Assembly (NCBI RefSeq): GCF_001639285.1
Contig: NZ_LWMW01000126.1
Span: 1 to 64,000, forward strand
From: Methanobrevibacter cuticularis
GTDB lineage: Archaea; Methanobacteriota; Methanobacteria; Methanobacteriales; Methanobacteriaceae
Length of the DNA: 64,000 nt
Direction: 5' to 3'
In this document: positions 7,552 through 16,098 of the stretch, piece after piece
Position numbering within the stretch: the stretch's first letter is position 1
How the letters are laid out: each line of letters opens with the position of its first letter
Translations under genes and position numbers: made by a program
Notes under the pieces: model-generated
Told to the model about the DNA's origin: nothing
Database searches by the model: none
The model's input: only the letters and a program-made list of their open reading frames with translations

Positions 7552-10251
7552 TTAGGCTTTTCTGTATACTGTTATTTTGAGTTTAGCTATTTTGTTGTGT
7601 GCTAGGTTTTTGACTATTGTTTTTAGTATTTTGGATGCTTTGTTGTAGTTGTATTTGGTGTTTTTTGTTGTTTGTATTTTGTAGATTTTGTGTTTTTTGA
7701 GTATTTTTTTGAGTGATTTTGTGAATGTCTTTGTGCCTGTTTTTTCTCCGTAGTTTTTGATTGAGTATGTTATGTAGTAGATTTTGTAGTTTTTGGTCTT
7801 TTTTGAAGTTGTTTTTTTGCTGTAAACTTTTATTTTTGTTGGTGTTAGTGGTTTGTTAACATTTAGGGTTTTTGTTATACTTGTTGATTCTTTGAATGTG
7901 TATTTTCCTGTGTTGTTGGTTATTGTTGTTTGTTGGGTTTTTGCATATACGCTGTAGTTGGCTGTTTTTGGTACTGTGTAAGTGAATCTTGCTTCGCCGT
8001 ATTTATCTGTTGTTGCTGAGCCTACTTGTTTACCATTAACATAGAAATAAACTTTTTTACCAGATAATAGTTCATCTGTATCTTTTCTTGTGACTGTTGC
8101 TGTTATTGTGATTTGTCCATTACCTGAAACAACAGTTAATGTAGTACTAGTTTCATAAGTTACATCAACGGTTATATTACTGTTGTTCTCTGATTCGGTG
8201 TTATTATTACCTGTATTGGATACGATATCTCCGGTGTTATTGGTTGAGTTAGTATTGTTGATAGTTACATTGTTGTTGTCGCCTTCATTGGTGATTAGTC
8301 CGTCTTTTGCTGTGTTATTAGTTATAGTAGAGTTGTCGACTGTGATTTTGTTATTATCACCTTCACTTTTTAATATTCCGTCGTTATTGCCTGATAAATT
8401 GGTGTTATCTATAGCTATTTCGTTTTCATCACCAGTACTACTGATTGCTCCACCTTCTCGTGCGGTGTTGTTAGTTGCTGTTGAATTATCCAAAATAATA
8501 ACATTATTATCACCATTGCTGTTGATTACTCCACCTTTATTTATAGCGTTATTGTTGTTGAAATCAGTGTTATTAGCTGTTAGGTTATTCTTTGCACCGT
8601 TGCTGTTGATTGCTCCACCGTTTTTAGCAGAGTTATTGTTGAATGTAGAGTTGTTAATATTAGTCTCGTGGGATTCGCCATTGATGTCTATTGCTCCACC
8701 ACTAGAAGTAGCAGAGTTATTTTCAAACAATGAATTATCTATATTGATTTCAGCTTCTTCACCATTAATATCTAATGCTCCACCAATCTTAGCGCTATTA
8801 TTCACCAAAGCACTACCTTCAATATTAATAGTCTGATTAGTACCACTAGCATATAATGCTCCACCTTCTTTAACAGCACTATTATCACTTATAATACTAT
8901 CCTTAATAGTAAGCACATTATTATCACCAGTGAAACCTATTCCACCACCATTAATACCAGCAGAATTATTAACTACAGTAACATTATCCAAAACACTATT
9001 ACTACCATCACCAACAATACGCAAAGCACCATGAGTATTAGATGCAGTATTGTTTTTGAATACTGAATTTCTTAAAGTATTAGTAGAACCAACTCCAATT
9101 AGAGTTAAAGCACCATAACTATCACTAATTGCAGCATTGTTTTCAAAAGTACAATTATCAACCAAATTAATACTACTCTCTCCACCTAGAGCTGACGCAC
9201 CATAACTATTACTTGCAGTATTGTTTTTGAATACTGAATTTCTTAAAGTATTAGTAGAACCAACTCCATCAATACGTAAAGCACCATAACTAGAACCTGC
9301 AGTGTTATTTTCAAAAGTACAATTATCAACCAAATTAACACTATTAACTCCAAGTATATATACAGCACCATAATTATTACTTGCTTTATTATTTTTGAAT
9401 ACTGAATTTCTTAAAGTATTAGTAGAACCATCTCCATCCATAACTAAAGCACCAATACTACCAGTACTTGCAGTGTTGTTTTCAAAAGTACAATTATCAA
9501 CCAAATTAGTGCTACTAATTCCAACTAGAGATACACAATAACCAACACTTGCATTGTTGTTTTTGAATACTGAATTTCTTAAAGTATTAGTAGAACCTTC
9601 TCCAGACATACGTAAAGCACCATAATTATTACCTGCAGTGTTGTTTTCAAAAGTACAGTTATCAACCAAATTAACACTATTAACTCCACCTAAAACTACA
9701 GCAGCATAACTATTACTTGCAGTATTGTTTATGAACACTGAATTTTCGACAGTACTGCTAGAACCAACCCTATCCACATAGATTACTCCACCATTATTTG
9801 TTACGGTGTTGTTTTCGAATCTACAGTCAGTTATGGTTAATATAGTGTTATCTCCATTTGAAAAAATTACACCGCCACTACCAGTGCCATTCCCGTTTAT
9901 GAAGGTTATGTTTATCAATGTTAAATTGATTCCTGCACTTATTGAGAATGCTCGTCCACTGTTTTCCATGTCGATTATTGCTCCACCTTTGTTCACGGCA
10001 GCTATTGTCATATTTTTGTTGACTGTTAGAGCTTTATTACCTGTTCCTGAATATACACCATCTTCTAAGTACAGCGTATCACCAGCATTAAAGCTACCAT
10101 TGTTGATTGATGCATCTCGTATATTACCAGTAGTGTTATCAATAGTAACTTCTGCTGCGTTTGTTGTGTCGATTAAAGAAAAAGCGCCAATAGCTATTAT
10201 TGCGGAAATTATCAAAAATGTCGATAATTTCTTAAATTCATTTTTATACAT
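7552..10251 (-). CDS. Adhesin-like surface protein, beta-helix plus Ig-like domain, 899 aa
   Basis: This is a secreted protein with an N-terminal signal peptide (residues about 1-32, KKLSTFLIISAIIAIGAFSLIDTTNAA). A long right-handed beta-helix follows (about 35-690), built from 'NS.F.NN.A..GGAI' coils like those of polymorphic membrane proteins. Within it four near-identical repeats of about 57 residues (core NLVDNCTFENNTA ... STNTLRNSVFKNN) are encoded at roughly 9000-9690. An Ig-like domain (about 710-800, VYFYVNGKQVGSATTDKYGEARF) and a Lys-rich C-terminal domain (about 810-899) end the protein, with no membrane anchor; the basic domain may bind the cell wall. It has very many N-x-S/T sequons. 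The start ATG has GAGGTGA upstream. Related proteins in gut methanogens are thought to mediate cell contact. Confidence 0.85.
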   Translation of the reverse strand: MYKNEFKKLSTFLIISAIIAIGAFSLIDTTNAAEVTIDNTTGNIRDASINNGSFNAGDTLYLEDGVYSGTGNKALTVNKNMTIAAVNKGGAIIDMENSGRAFSISAGINLTLINITFINGNGTGSGGVIFSNGDNTILTITDCRFENNTVTNNGGVIYVDRVGSSSTVENSVFINNTASNSYAAVVLGGVNSVNLVDNCTFENNTAGNNYGALRMSGEGSTNTLRNSVFKNNNASVGYCVSLVGISSTNLVDNCTFENNTASTGSIGALVMDGDGSTNTLRNSVFKNNKASNNYGAVYILGVNSVNLVDNCTFENNTAGSSYGALRIDGVGSTNTLRNSVFKNNTASNSYGASALGGESSINLVDNCTFENNAAISDSYGALTLIGVGSTNTLRNSVFKNNTASNTHGALRIVGDGSNSVLDNVTVVNNSAGINGGGIGFTGDNNVLTIKDSIISDNSAVKEGGALYASGTNQTINIEGSALVNNSAKIGGALDINGEEAEINIDNSLFENNSATSSGGAIDINGESHETNINNSTFNNNSAKNGGAINSNGAKNNLTANNTDFNNNNAINKGGVINSNGDNNVIILDNSTATNNTAREGGAISSTGDENEIAIDNTNLSGNNDGILKSEGDNNKITVDNSTITNNTAKDGLITNEGDNNNVTINNTNSTNNTGDIVSNTGNNNTESENNSNITVDVTYETSTTLTVVSGNGQITITATVTRKDTDELLSGKKVYFYVNGKQVGSATTDKYGEARFTYTVPKTANYSVYAKTQQTTITNNTGKYTFKESTSITKTLNVNKPLTPTKIKVYSKKTTSKKTKNYKIYYITYSIKNYGEKTGTKTFTKSLKKILKKHKIYKIQTTKNTKYNYNKASKILKTIVKNLAHNKIAKLKITVYRKA

Positions 10252-10436
10252 AGTATAAATTCACCTCAATATTTTTTTTATTTAATTAATATATCGAACC
10301 GTGTTTTTACTTAAATATCTAATATTCAATATAACGCCAGCTATTAGTTAAAAACTAAAAAACGTTTAACAATCATCACCTACTAACTAACATCTCATAA
10401 ATAATAAATGAAAAAAATTTGTTAGTTACTGAAAGA

Positions 10437-10695
10437 ACAGTTAGTATCCTATTAAACTATTAACTTTTAATTACTGGACAAACATACTTATAGTAATTAC
10501 CCATATATAAAGATATCACTTCTACACACTCCAATACCAAAACAAGAAGAAACCACAACCCAGAACTAATTCCATAAACTACCCCCCCCCCCCTAAACAT
10601 ATAAAGAACTTAAAACCATCCACACAAAAATTAAACACAAAAAACTATCTTTTTCACAAAAATAAGACATCTGATCCATCAACGGATTTTCCACC
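10437..10695 (-). promoter_or_regulatory. Adhesin promoter/leader region, copy B
   Basis: This is homologous to 5-275. On the minus strand the order is a twelve-G tract (10582-10593), about 70 bp of spacer, a TATA box ATCTTTATATATG (10502-10514), and a conserved stretch to about 10437. Transcription should begin near 10480, giving a 5' leader of about 230 nt before the adhesin ATG at 10251. The TATA assignment rests on sequence and on conservation between the copies. Confidence 0.7.
10582..10593. repeat. Poly-C tract (12 C)
   Basis: Twelve consecutive C residues (G on the adhesin-coding strand) lie about 331 bp upstream of the adhesin start codon and about 70 bp upstream of its predicted TATA box. 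The homologous tract at 150-162 is one base longer. Confidence 0.9.
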
Positions 10696-11204
10696 TATTC
10701 TTCTATTATAAAGAATAATAATAACCACAATAGCAAAATACTACGATTTAAAAATATACAAAAATAAGAAGGCAAAGAAAAAAAGAGTATTCTACCAACA
10801 TGTAAATAATTACACAAAAAAGGATATTCACCATAATCTAGCTACAGACTAATAAGGCACTACTCCACCAAATACCAAGACTCAATAGCTCAAAAAAAAT
10901 CGAAAAAATTATAATCTATAGAACATATATTAATATCATGGGCAATTGATTTTGTTTTCACACCAGAATCTTATCCACACCTATATACAAATTTAACGAA
11001 TTATTAACAAGTTTTTCACGAAATATAGCATATATTATCTGTAAAAAACTCATCAAAATGAAATTCGAGCTCTAAAATAGAGAACAATTCCATGTTGAAA
11101 ATCATGAAAAAATCGAAACAATCCCAATTGTTTTAAAAAGTTTAATTTTTTAATTTTAGAAAAAATAATAAAATTCATAAAATAGGTAAATATTATAGAA
11201 ATGA
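10696..11204. other. Intergenic gap, no gene seen
   Basis: This region lies between the adhesin promoter and the end of the ABC-transporter operon. It is somewhat less AT-biased than other gaps but contains no frame with start and ribosome binding site and no clear repeat. It may be decayed sequence. Confidence 0.4.
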
Positions 11205-12005
11205 TCAGAAATCAAAGTCTAATGATTGATTAGGTGATTTTATTGGAACACAAATTTTTTGATTATCAGAAATTTCAATTAAATTTATATCAATTCCATA
11301 AGCTTTTTTTAGATTATCTTGAGTTATGACATCGTTTGGATTTCCAAAATCTATAAAGGACTTGTTTTTCATAATAGCTACTTTATTAGAAGTTGAAAAA
11401 GCATGGTCTGGAAAATGAGATGACATGATAATAGCTAATCCCATTTCAGACAATTTATCAATTATTTCTAAAAGTCTTATTTGATTTCCAAAATCAAGAT
11501 GCGATGTTGGTTCATCTAAAATAAGTAAATCTGGCTCTTGTGCTAATACTCTAGCTAAAAAAACTAATTGTCTTTCTCCTCCACTTAATGTACTATATTC
11601 CCTGTCTTTAATATATGACATTCCAAGGTTTTTCAGAGCTGTTTCAGCTATTTTAATATCTTTTTCTTTAGGAGAATCGGTTAAATTGATATAAGGTGCC
11701 CTACCCATTAAAACAACATCCAAGACAGAAAATGGGAATGTTACAACATGTCCTTGAGGAATGTATCCTATTATTTTAGATATTTCAGTATAAGAGAACT
11801 CCTTTATATTTTTCCCTTCAATTAGTACATTGCCATTATTAGGTGTGTATATTCCATTTAAACATTTTAATAAAGTTGTTTTTCCAGTTCCATTAGGACC
11901 TAAAATGCAAAAAACATCTCCTTTATCAATAGTGAAATTGATATCCTCAAAAATGTTATTATTATCTTCATATGCAAAAGAGAGATTTTCAGCTTCCATG
12001 ATCAT
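11205..12005 (-). CDS. ABC transporter ATP-binding protein, iron-complex/cobalamin (FecE/BtuD) type, 266 aa
   Basis: This is the ATPase of a type II importer. It shows Walker A GPNGTGKTT (residues about 36-44), a Q-loop region (GYIPQGH), signature LSGGERQ, Walker B LLILDEPTSHLD and the switch His in SSHFPDH. Family members energise uptake of Fe3+-siderophore, haem, cobalamin or related chelates across the membrane. It is the last gene of the minus-strand set fecB-fecD-fecE. A GGTGAT ribosome binding site precedes the start; ATG codons at 12005 and 11999 are both possible. The 310-bp gap to the permease gene is filled with tandem repeats. Confidence 0.9.
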   Translation of the reverse strand: MIMEAENLSFAYEDNNNIFEDINFTIDKGDVFCILGPNGTGKTTLLKCLNGIYTPNNGNVLIEGKNIKEFSYTEISKIIGYIPQGHVVTFPFSVLDVVLMGRAPYINLTDSPKEKDIKIAETALKNLGMSYIKDREYSTLSGGERQLVFLARVLAQEPDLLILDEPTSHLDFGNQIRLLEIIDKLSEMGLAIIMSSHFPDHAFSTSNKVAIMKNKSFIDFGNPNDVITQDNLKKAYGIDINLIEISDNQKICVPIKSPNQSLDFDF

Positions 12006-12029
12006 TAAATCACCATTTAAACTATAGTA

Positions 12030-12232
<203 letters not shown>

Positions 12233-12317
12233 ATGCATTAATTTATTTTTATGTATGATATTTATATAGAATTTTAAATATGATATCATTTAAGTACTAC
12301 ATTCATAGTTTAGAATA

Positions 12318-13328
12318 TTATGACCACTGCGAATAGCCTTTCCTAAGTAGATATAAGAATATTGGAACACCTATTATTGCAGTTAATATTCCAATTGGCA
12401 TTTCAATTGGAGAAGCTGTTCTTACAACATTATCAATTAACAATAAAAAGCTTGCACCTATACTTAAACTTGCAGGAAGCAAGATTTTGTGATTTGGACC
12501 TACTAACATACGAGTTATGTGAGGAACAAGTAATCCAACCCAACCAATAATACCACTTATAGAAACTGAAGCAGCAGTTACTAACGTACAGGCAATAATG
12601 ATGATAAATCTAAGTCTTGAAGGGTGAACACCTAAAGATTGGGCTTCTTCATCACCCATAGCTAATAAATTCAGTCTCCATCTTAATACTAACAAAACAG
12701 CTATTCCTATTACAATTGGACCTACTATAACCAGTAATTTATCCATAGTTACAGCAGATAAACTACCCATGAGCCAATAAACAATTTGAGGCAGTTTATC
12801 ATTTGGATCAGCTATAAATTTAGCTCCAGATATCAAAGCATTGAATAGTGCAGATATTGCAACTCCACAGAGAACTAAAACTAGAATTCCTCCTGTTTTA
12901 TAGCTTTTAGATATTGAGTAAGTTATGGAAACAGAGAGCATTCCGAAGATAAACGAAAATAGCTGAACTAACAAATTTCCTCCTGAAACAAGTATAGCTA
13001 GTGCTGCACCAAATCCTGCTCCATTAGATACTCCCAATATATCCGGAGATACCAGTGGATTTTTGAATATTCCTTGAAAAGCAGCTCCAGCAATAGCTAA
13101 AGATGCTCCAACTAGCATAGCAGCTATTATTCTAGGCAATCGAATATCAAAAACTATAGATGATACCGATGAAGAAACAGCTAAATTATGATTTATTGGA
13201 CTTAAAAGAGTTAAAATCACTTCAATGGGAGTTATTGGATATCTCCCTAATAAAAATGAAGAAAAAAATAAAATAATAGGAAGTAACACTAAAATAAACA
13301 TTGCTACATAATAATTTGAATCTCTCAT
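12318..13328 (-). CDS. ABC transporter permease, FecCD family, 336 aa
   Basis: This polytopic membrane protein of the BtuC/FecCD family has around ten predicted transmembrane segments. The family's conserved stretches are visible: RLPRIIAAMLVGASLAIAGAAFQGIFKNPLVSPDILGVSNGAGFGAALAI near residues 60-110 and GIIGWVGLLVPHITRMLVGPNHK near 255-278, which contacts the ATPase. Length is typical. It works as a dimer with the FecE-type ATPase encoded downstream and the binding protein encoded upstream. Probable substrates are Fe3+ chelates or a corrinoid; sequence alone does not decide. Confidence 0.9.
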   Translation of the reverse strand: MRDSNYYVAMFILVLLPIILFFSSFLLGRYPITPIEVILTLLSPINHNLAVSSSVSSIVFDIRLPRIIAAMLVGASLAIAGAAFQGIFKNPLVSPDILGVSNGAGFGAALAILVSGGNLLVQLFSFIFGMLSVSITYSISKSYKTGGILVLVLCGVAISALFNALISGAKFIADPNDKLPQIVYWLMGSLSAVTMDKLLVIVGPIVIGIAVLLVLRWRLNLLAMGDEEAQSLGVHPSRLRFIIIIACTLVTAASVSISGIIGWVGLLVPHITRMLVGPNHKILLPASLSIGASFLLLIDNVVRTASPIEMPIGILTAIIGVPIFLYLLRKGYSQWS

Positions 13329-13575
13329 ATAAATCTAAATCCTAATAAGTATAAACCTAAATCTTAATAAATATAAATCTGAATCCTAATAAGTATAAAC
13401 CTAAATATTTTAATCAAACATACCAGTAAATGGCTAATAAACAACTAACTAATAAATAAATAATAATTAGTTAGTAAATAGCTAATAAAATAGTTATTAA
13501 CTAATAAGTAGCTAATAAAATAGTTACTAACTAATAACTAGCTAATGAAATACTTATTAACTAATAACTAGCTAT
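13329..13575. repeat. Tandem repeats between fecB and fecD
   Basis: Two families are present: AATCCTAATAAGTATAAACC-type units near 13335-13405, and a 31-bp unit (CTAATAAAATAGTTATTAAC and following) repeated three to four times near 13475-13570. The second is rich in TAGCTA palindromes. Confidence 0.75.
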
Positions 13576-13576
13576 T

Positions 13577-14665
13577 TTACATATTTTCTTCTTTGAGTCC
13601 ACTATTCTTAAGAATAGATAAAACATCAATATCACTTAAATCATAATTATAAAAATCTCTATAAAATTCTTTGGTTATTTTTTTAAGATCTATATCATTG
13701 TATTTATCTGGATAAAGAACTTTAGCAGTCCAAGGAATTCCAATTATGATGTTTGCACCAGGCGGTCTATCAAACCATTTAAATGGAGATGAAGGAGATA
13801 AATAAACTTGTTTATTTTTTACTGCATCAATATTTGCCCATTTTGAATTGGTGTATACACTATCATAAAATTCTGAATCTGTGGTTATTATAACTTCAGG
13901 ATTCCAATTGATTACTTGTTCCATAGAAACTTCTACTTGTCCAACTCCATCTTGTAATTGAACATCAGCTACATTTTTCCCACCACATATATCAATCAAT
14001 TGTCCATGAAGTGAGCCACTAGGATCTGTTTGAAGACCTTCTTCTCCTTCAGCATAATAAACTTTCTTTTTCTCATTTTCTGGGATGGAATTAGTAACAC
14101 TCTCGGTTTTATCTAGATAAGTATTAGTAAAATCAACGAGTTTATTTGCTCTTTCTTCAGCCCCTAATAATTTTCCCATAAATTCAATTGAAGGAACTAT
14201 TTTTGTAACATCGGAATTATCTGTAACACCTATAACAGGAATAGTCCCAAACTTTTCTTGTCGTTCATTAACTGTGCTTAAATCAACACCCATGGCCCCC
14301 TCAATTATAATGTCTGGACCAGAGGCAATTATTTCTTCATAATTTCCATCTTGTCTTCCAAACCATCCACCAACAACAGGTAGATTTCTATAAGCATCCG
14401 CAACATATTTCAACTCAGTATCACTCCAGGCAAAATTTATACCAACTAATTTATCTGGAGCTATCATATAAACCATTGTAGTCATCGGTGGAGAAGTAGC
14501 TACTACATTTTCAACATTTCCAGGAACTACAACAGTCCTGCCAACCATATCAGCTATAGTCAAATTACTGTCTTGAGAAAGAGAACTAGAATCGAAATAA
14601 TACGCAATTCCTACTCCAATAACTACTAAAATAGCTATTAACGGTAATATAATCTTTTTATTCAT
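13577..14665 (-). CDS. ABC transporter substrate-binding protein, iron-complex/cobalamin (FecB/BtuF) type, 362 aa
   Basis: The N-terminus is a single hydrophobic segment (residues 5-24) that probably anchors the protein to the outside of the membrane; no lipobox Cys is present. The rest is a two-lobed binding protein with the family landmarks DMVGRTVVVPGNVENVVATSPP, GGWFGRQDGNYEEIIASGPDIII and EVIITTDSEFYDSVYTNSKWANIDAVKNKQVY. First gene of the importer operon, with an AGAGGCG ribosome binding site before the ATG. Two Fur-box-like palindromes lie just upstream, favouring an iron-related substrate, though that is inference. Confidence 0.88.
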   Translation of the reverse strand: MNKKIILPLIAILVVIGVGIAYYFDSSSLSQDSNLTIADMVGRTVVVPGNVENVVATSPPMTTMVYMIAPDKLVGINFAWSDTELKYVADAYRNLPVVGGWFGRQDGNYEEIIASGPDIIIEGAMGVDLSTVNERQEKFGTIPVIGVTDNSDVTKIVPSIEFMGKLLGAEERANKLVDFTNTYLDKTESVTNSIPENEKKKVYYAEGEEGLQTDPSGSLHGQLIDICGGKNVADVQLQDGVGQVEVSMEQVINWNPEVIITTDSEFYDSVYTNSKWANIDAVKNKQVYLSPSSPFKWFDRPPGANIIIGIPWTAKVLYPDKYNDIDLKKITKEFYRDFYNYDLSDIDVLSILKNSGLKEENM

Positions 14666-14736
14666 TAGTACGCCTCTTTTTATTAGTAACTTTGAATAAT
14701 TATTCCGCGATAGTCAGTTTATAATATGATTATAAA

Positions 14737-14782
14737 TAATAATCATTATTAAAATAAATTATAATAATAATAATCATTGTTA
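14737..14782. promoter_or_regulatory. Paired Fur/DtxR-like operator palindromes
   Basis: TAATAATCATTATTA (14737-14751) is a perfect 15-bp palindrome around its central base, and TAATAATCATTGTTA (14768-14782) is a one-mismatch copy. Centres are 31 bp apart, about three helical turns, so two repressor dimers could bind one DNA face. They lie just upstream of an A/T-rich candidate TATA region (about 14720-14735) for the fecB operon. The core resembles the ATAATCATTAT part of bacterial Fur boxes. In such AT-rich DNA chance similarity is a real risk. Confidence 0.45.
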
Positions 14783-14855
14783 AGTAAATTATAATAATAA
14801 TTGTTAAATAAATTTATTATAAAAATGAATATAATTAATTAATTCATGGAAAAAG

Positions 14856-15686
14856 CTATTTTTTCCACCACATTAAAACTAAATCGGCTTTATCATTAAT
14901 ATTTTCTAATTTTCCATCTTCAGGGTTTTTATGGAGATTTTCTTCTAAAAATGGTCTTATTTTCCCTATTTCTTCTTCTGTTAATTTTCCAGATTTCCAT
15001 TTCATTCGAATGAAAGCATCCTCTATATCATCATATTTCCTGTTACCTACCAAATCAAAATTTTCAATATTTGGATAGATTCCTAAGCTAATTAGCAAAT
15101 TAAACAAATAATCATAAGGAGCAAAATCAGGATATTTTTTACCAATAGAATCAAAGAATTTTTTCTCTAACAACCAGTTATTTCTTCCAAAAACAACTAA
15201 AAAAACGTATTTATTAGCTATTTCATTCATGTTAAGGATAACTTCTTTAATATCATGAATACCCATTAATGAACGTGAAGATAAAACAACATCATATCTC
15301 CCTACAGACTTAACATTAGCATCCTCTATCTCCATTTCAAGAATATCAATATTATCAATGCTATCATGTTCACACCTTTGACGAAGTAACTCCAACATCA
15401 TTTCAGAAGAATCAAGTGCAGTTACCTTAGCCACCTTCTCAGCCACCAATGATGTAACAGCTCCCTCACCACTTCCTAAATCAATTACAGTATTATTCTT
15501 ATCTAAAATCAATTTTGGTATCAATTTTTCGTGAAATTCATCCTTTACAGCTATTTTTTCAAAGTGGACTGGGTTTGTATTCTTATCCCAATGTTTTTTT
15601 TGATTTCTTTTAGGACCAACTTCTTTTTGCCAAGCCTTTTCCCAATTAATATCATCTAAATTTTGTATACAATCATTAGAATTCAT
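14856..15686 (-). CDS. SAM-dependent class I methyltransferase, 276 aa
   Basis: A Rossmann-type methyltransferase: motif I VIDLGSGEGAVTSLVAE (about residues 68-84), the acidic end of strand 2 TALDSSEMML, and YDVVLSSRSLMGI at motif IV. N-terminal residues 14-50 are Lys/Trp-rich (WQKEVGPKRNQKKHWD). Start ATG has a GAGAGG site upstream. It is on the same strand as and directly upstream of the FecB-type importer; methanogen transporters of this type are often accompanied by such a methyltransferase, suggesting it acts on the imported chelate or small molecule. The substrate is unknown. Confidence 0.85.
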   Translation of the reverse strand: MNSNDCIQNLDDINWEKAWQKEVGPKRNQKKHWDKNTNPVHFEKIAVKDEFHEKLIPKLILDKNNTVIDLGSGEGAVTSLVAEKVAKVTALDSSEMMLELLRQRCEHDSIDNIDILEMEIEDANVKSVGRYDVVLSSRSLMGIHDIKEVILNMNEIANKYVFLVVFGRNNWLLEKKFFDSIGKKYPDFAPYDYLFNLLISLGIYPNIENFDLVGNRKYDDIEDAFIRMKWKSGKLTEEEIGKIRPFLEENLHKNPEDGKLENINDKADLVLMWWKK

Positions 15687-16098
15687 ATTGATAAACCTCT
15701 CTAAATATAACAGTAAATAATCAGTGAAATTTCATATACGCATTATTAATAATTTATTGAAATATACTAATTACGAAATGCATTATGTTAATAATTATAT
15801 TAATATAATTTAAATATATCTATTTAATTATTATACTTTCTCATTAAATAGCTAATACAGAAAGATATTTTAGCATACTTTTATTTTAAAAGTTATTAAC
15901 AAAAATCAAGTCGAAATGTATATATATACTTAACGATAAACTATTCTATCAACAGTTAGATAGTATACAAATTAGTCATTCTTCATATTCATTTATTAGA
16001 TTCTTAATTTTCGTTGAAAACTAGTTTGTGAATATCTTCTGTGAAAAATAAGAACTAAATGATCAAATAATATCATTTAGATAAATATTATTAAGGAG
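15687..16098. promoter_or_regulatory. Divergent promoter region, methyltransferase / adhesin
   Basis: This gap separates the minus-strand methyltransferase from the plus-strand adhesin at 16099. A good TATA box, GTATATATATACT at 15918-15930, faces the adhesin and predicts transcription from about 15955 with a leader near 145 nt. For the methyltransferase only AT-rich candidates around 15790-15810 can be named. No gene is seen inside. Confidence 0.5.

Noticed and set aside
8183-8836. 217-codon plus-strand open frame inside the adhesin gene
   Set aside because: It is the antisense shadow of the Asn-rich adhesin repeats (Val/Leu/Ser-rich) with no ribosome binding site.
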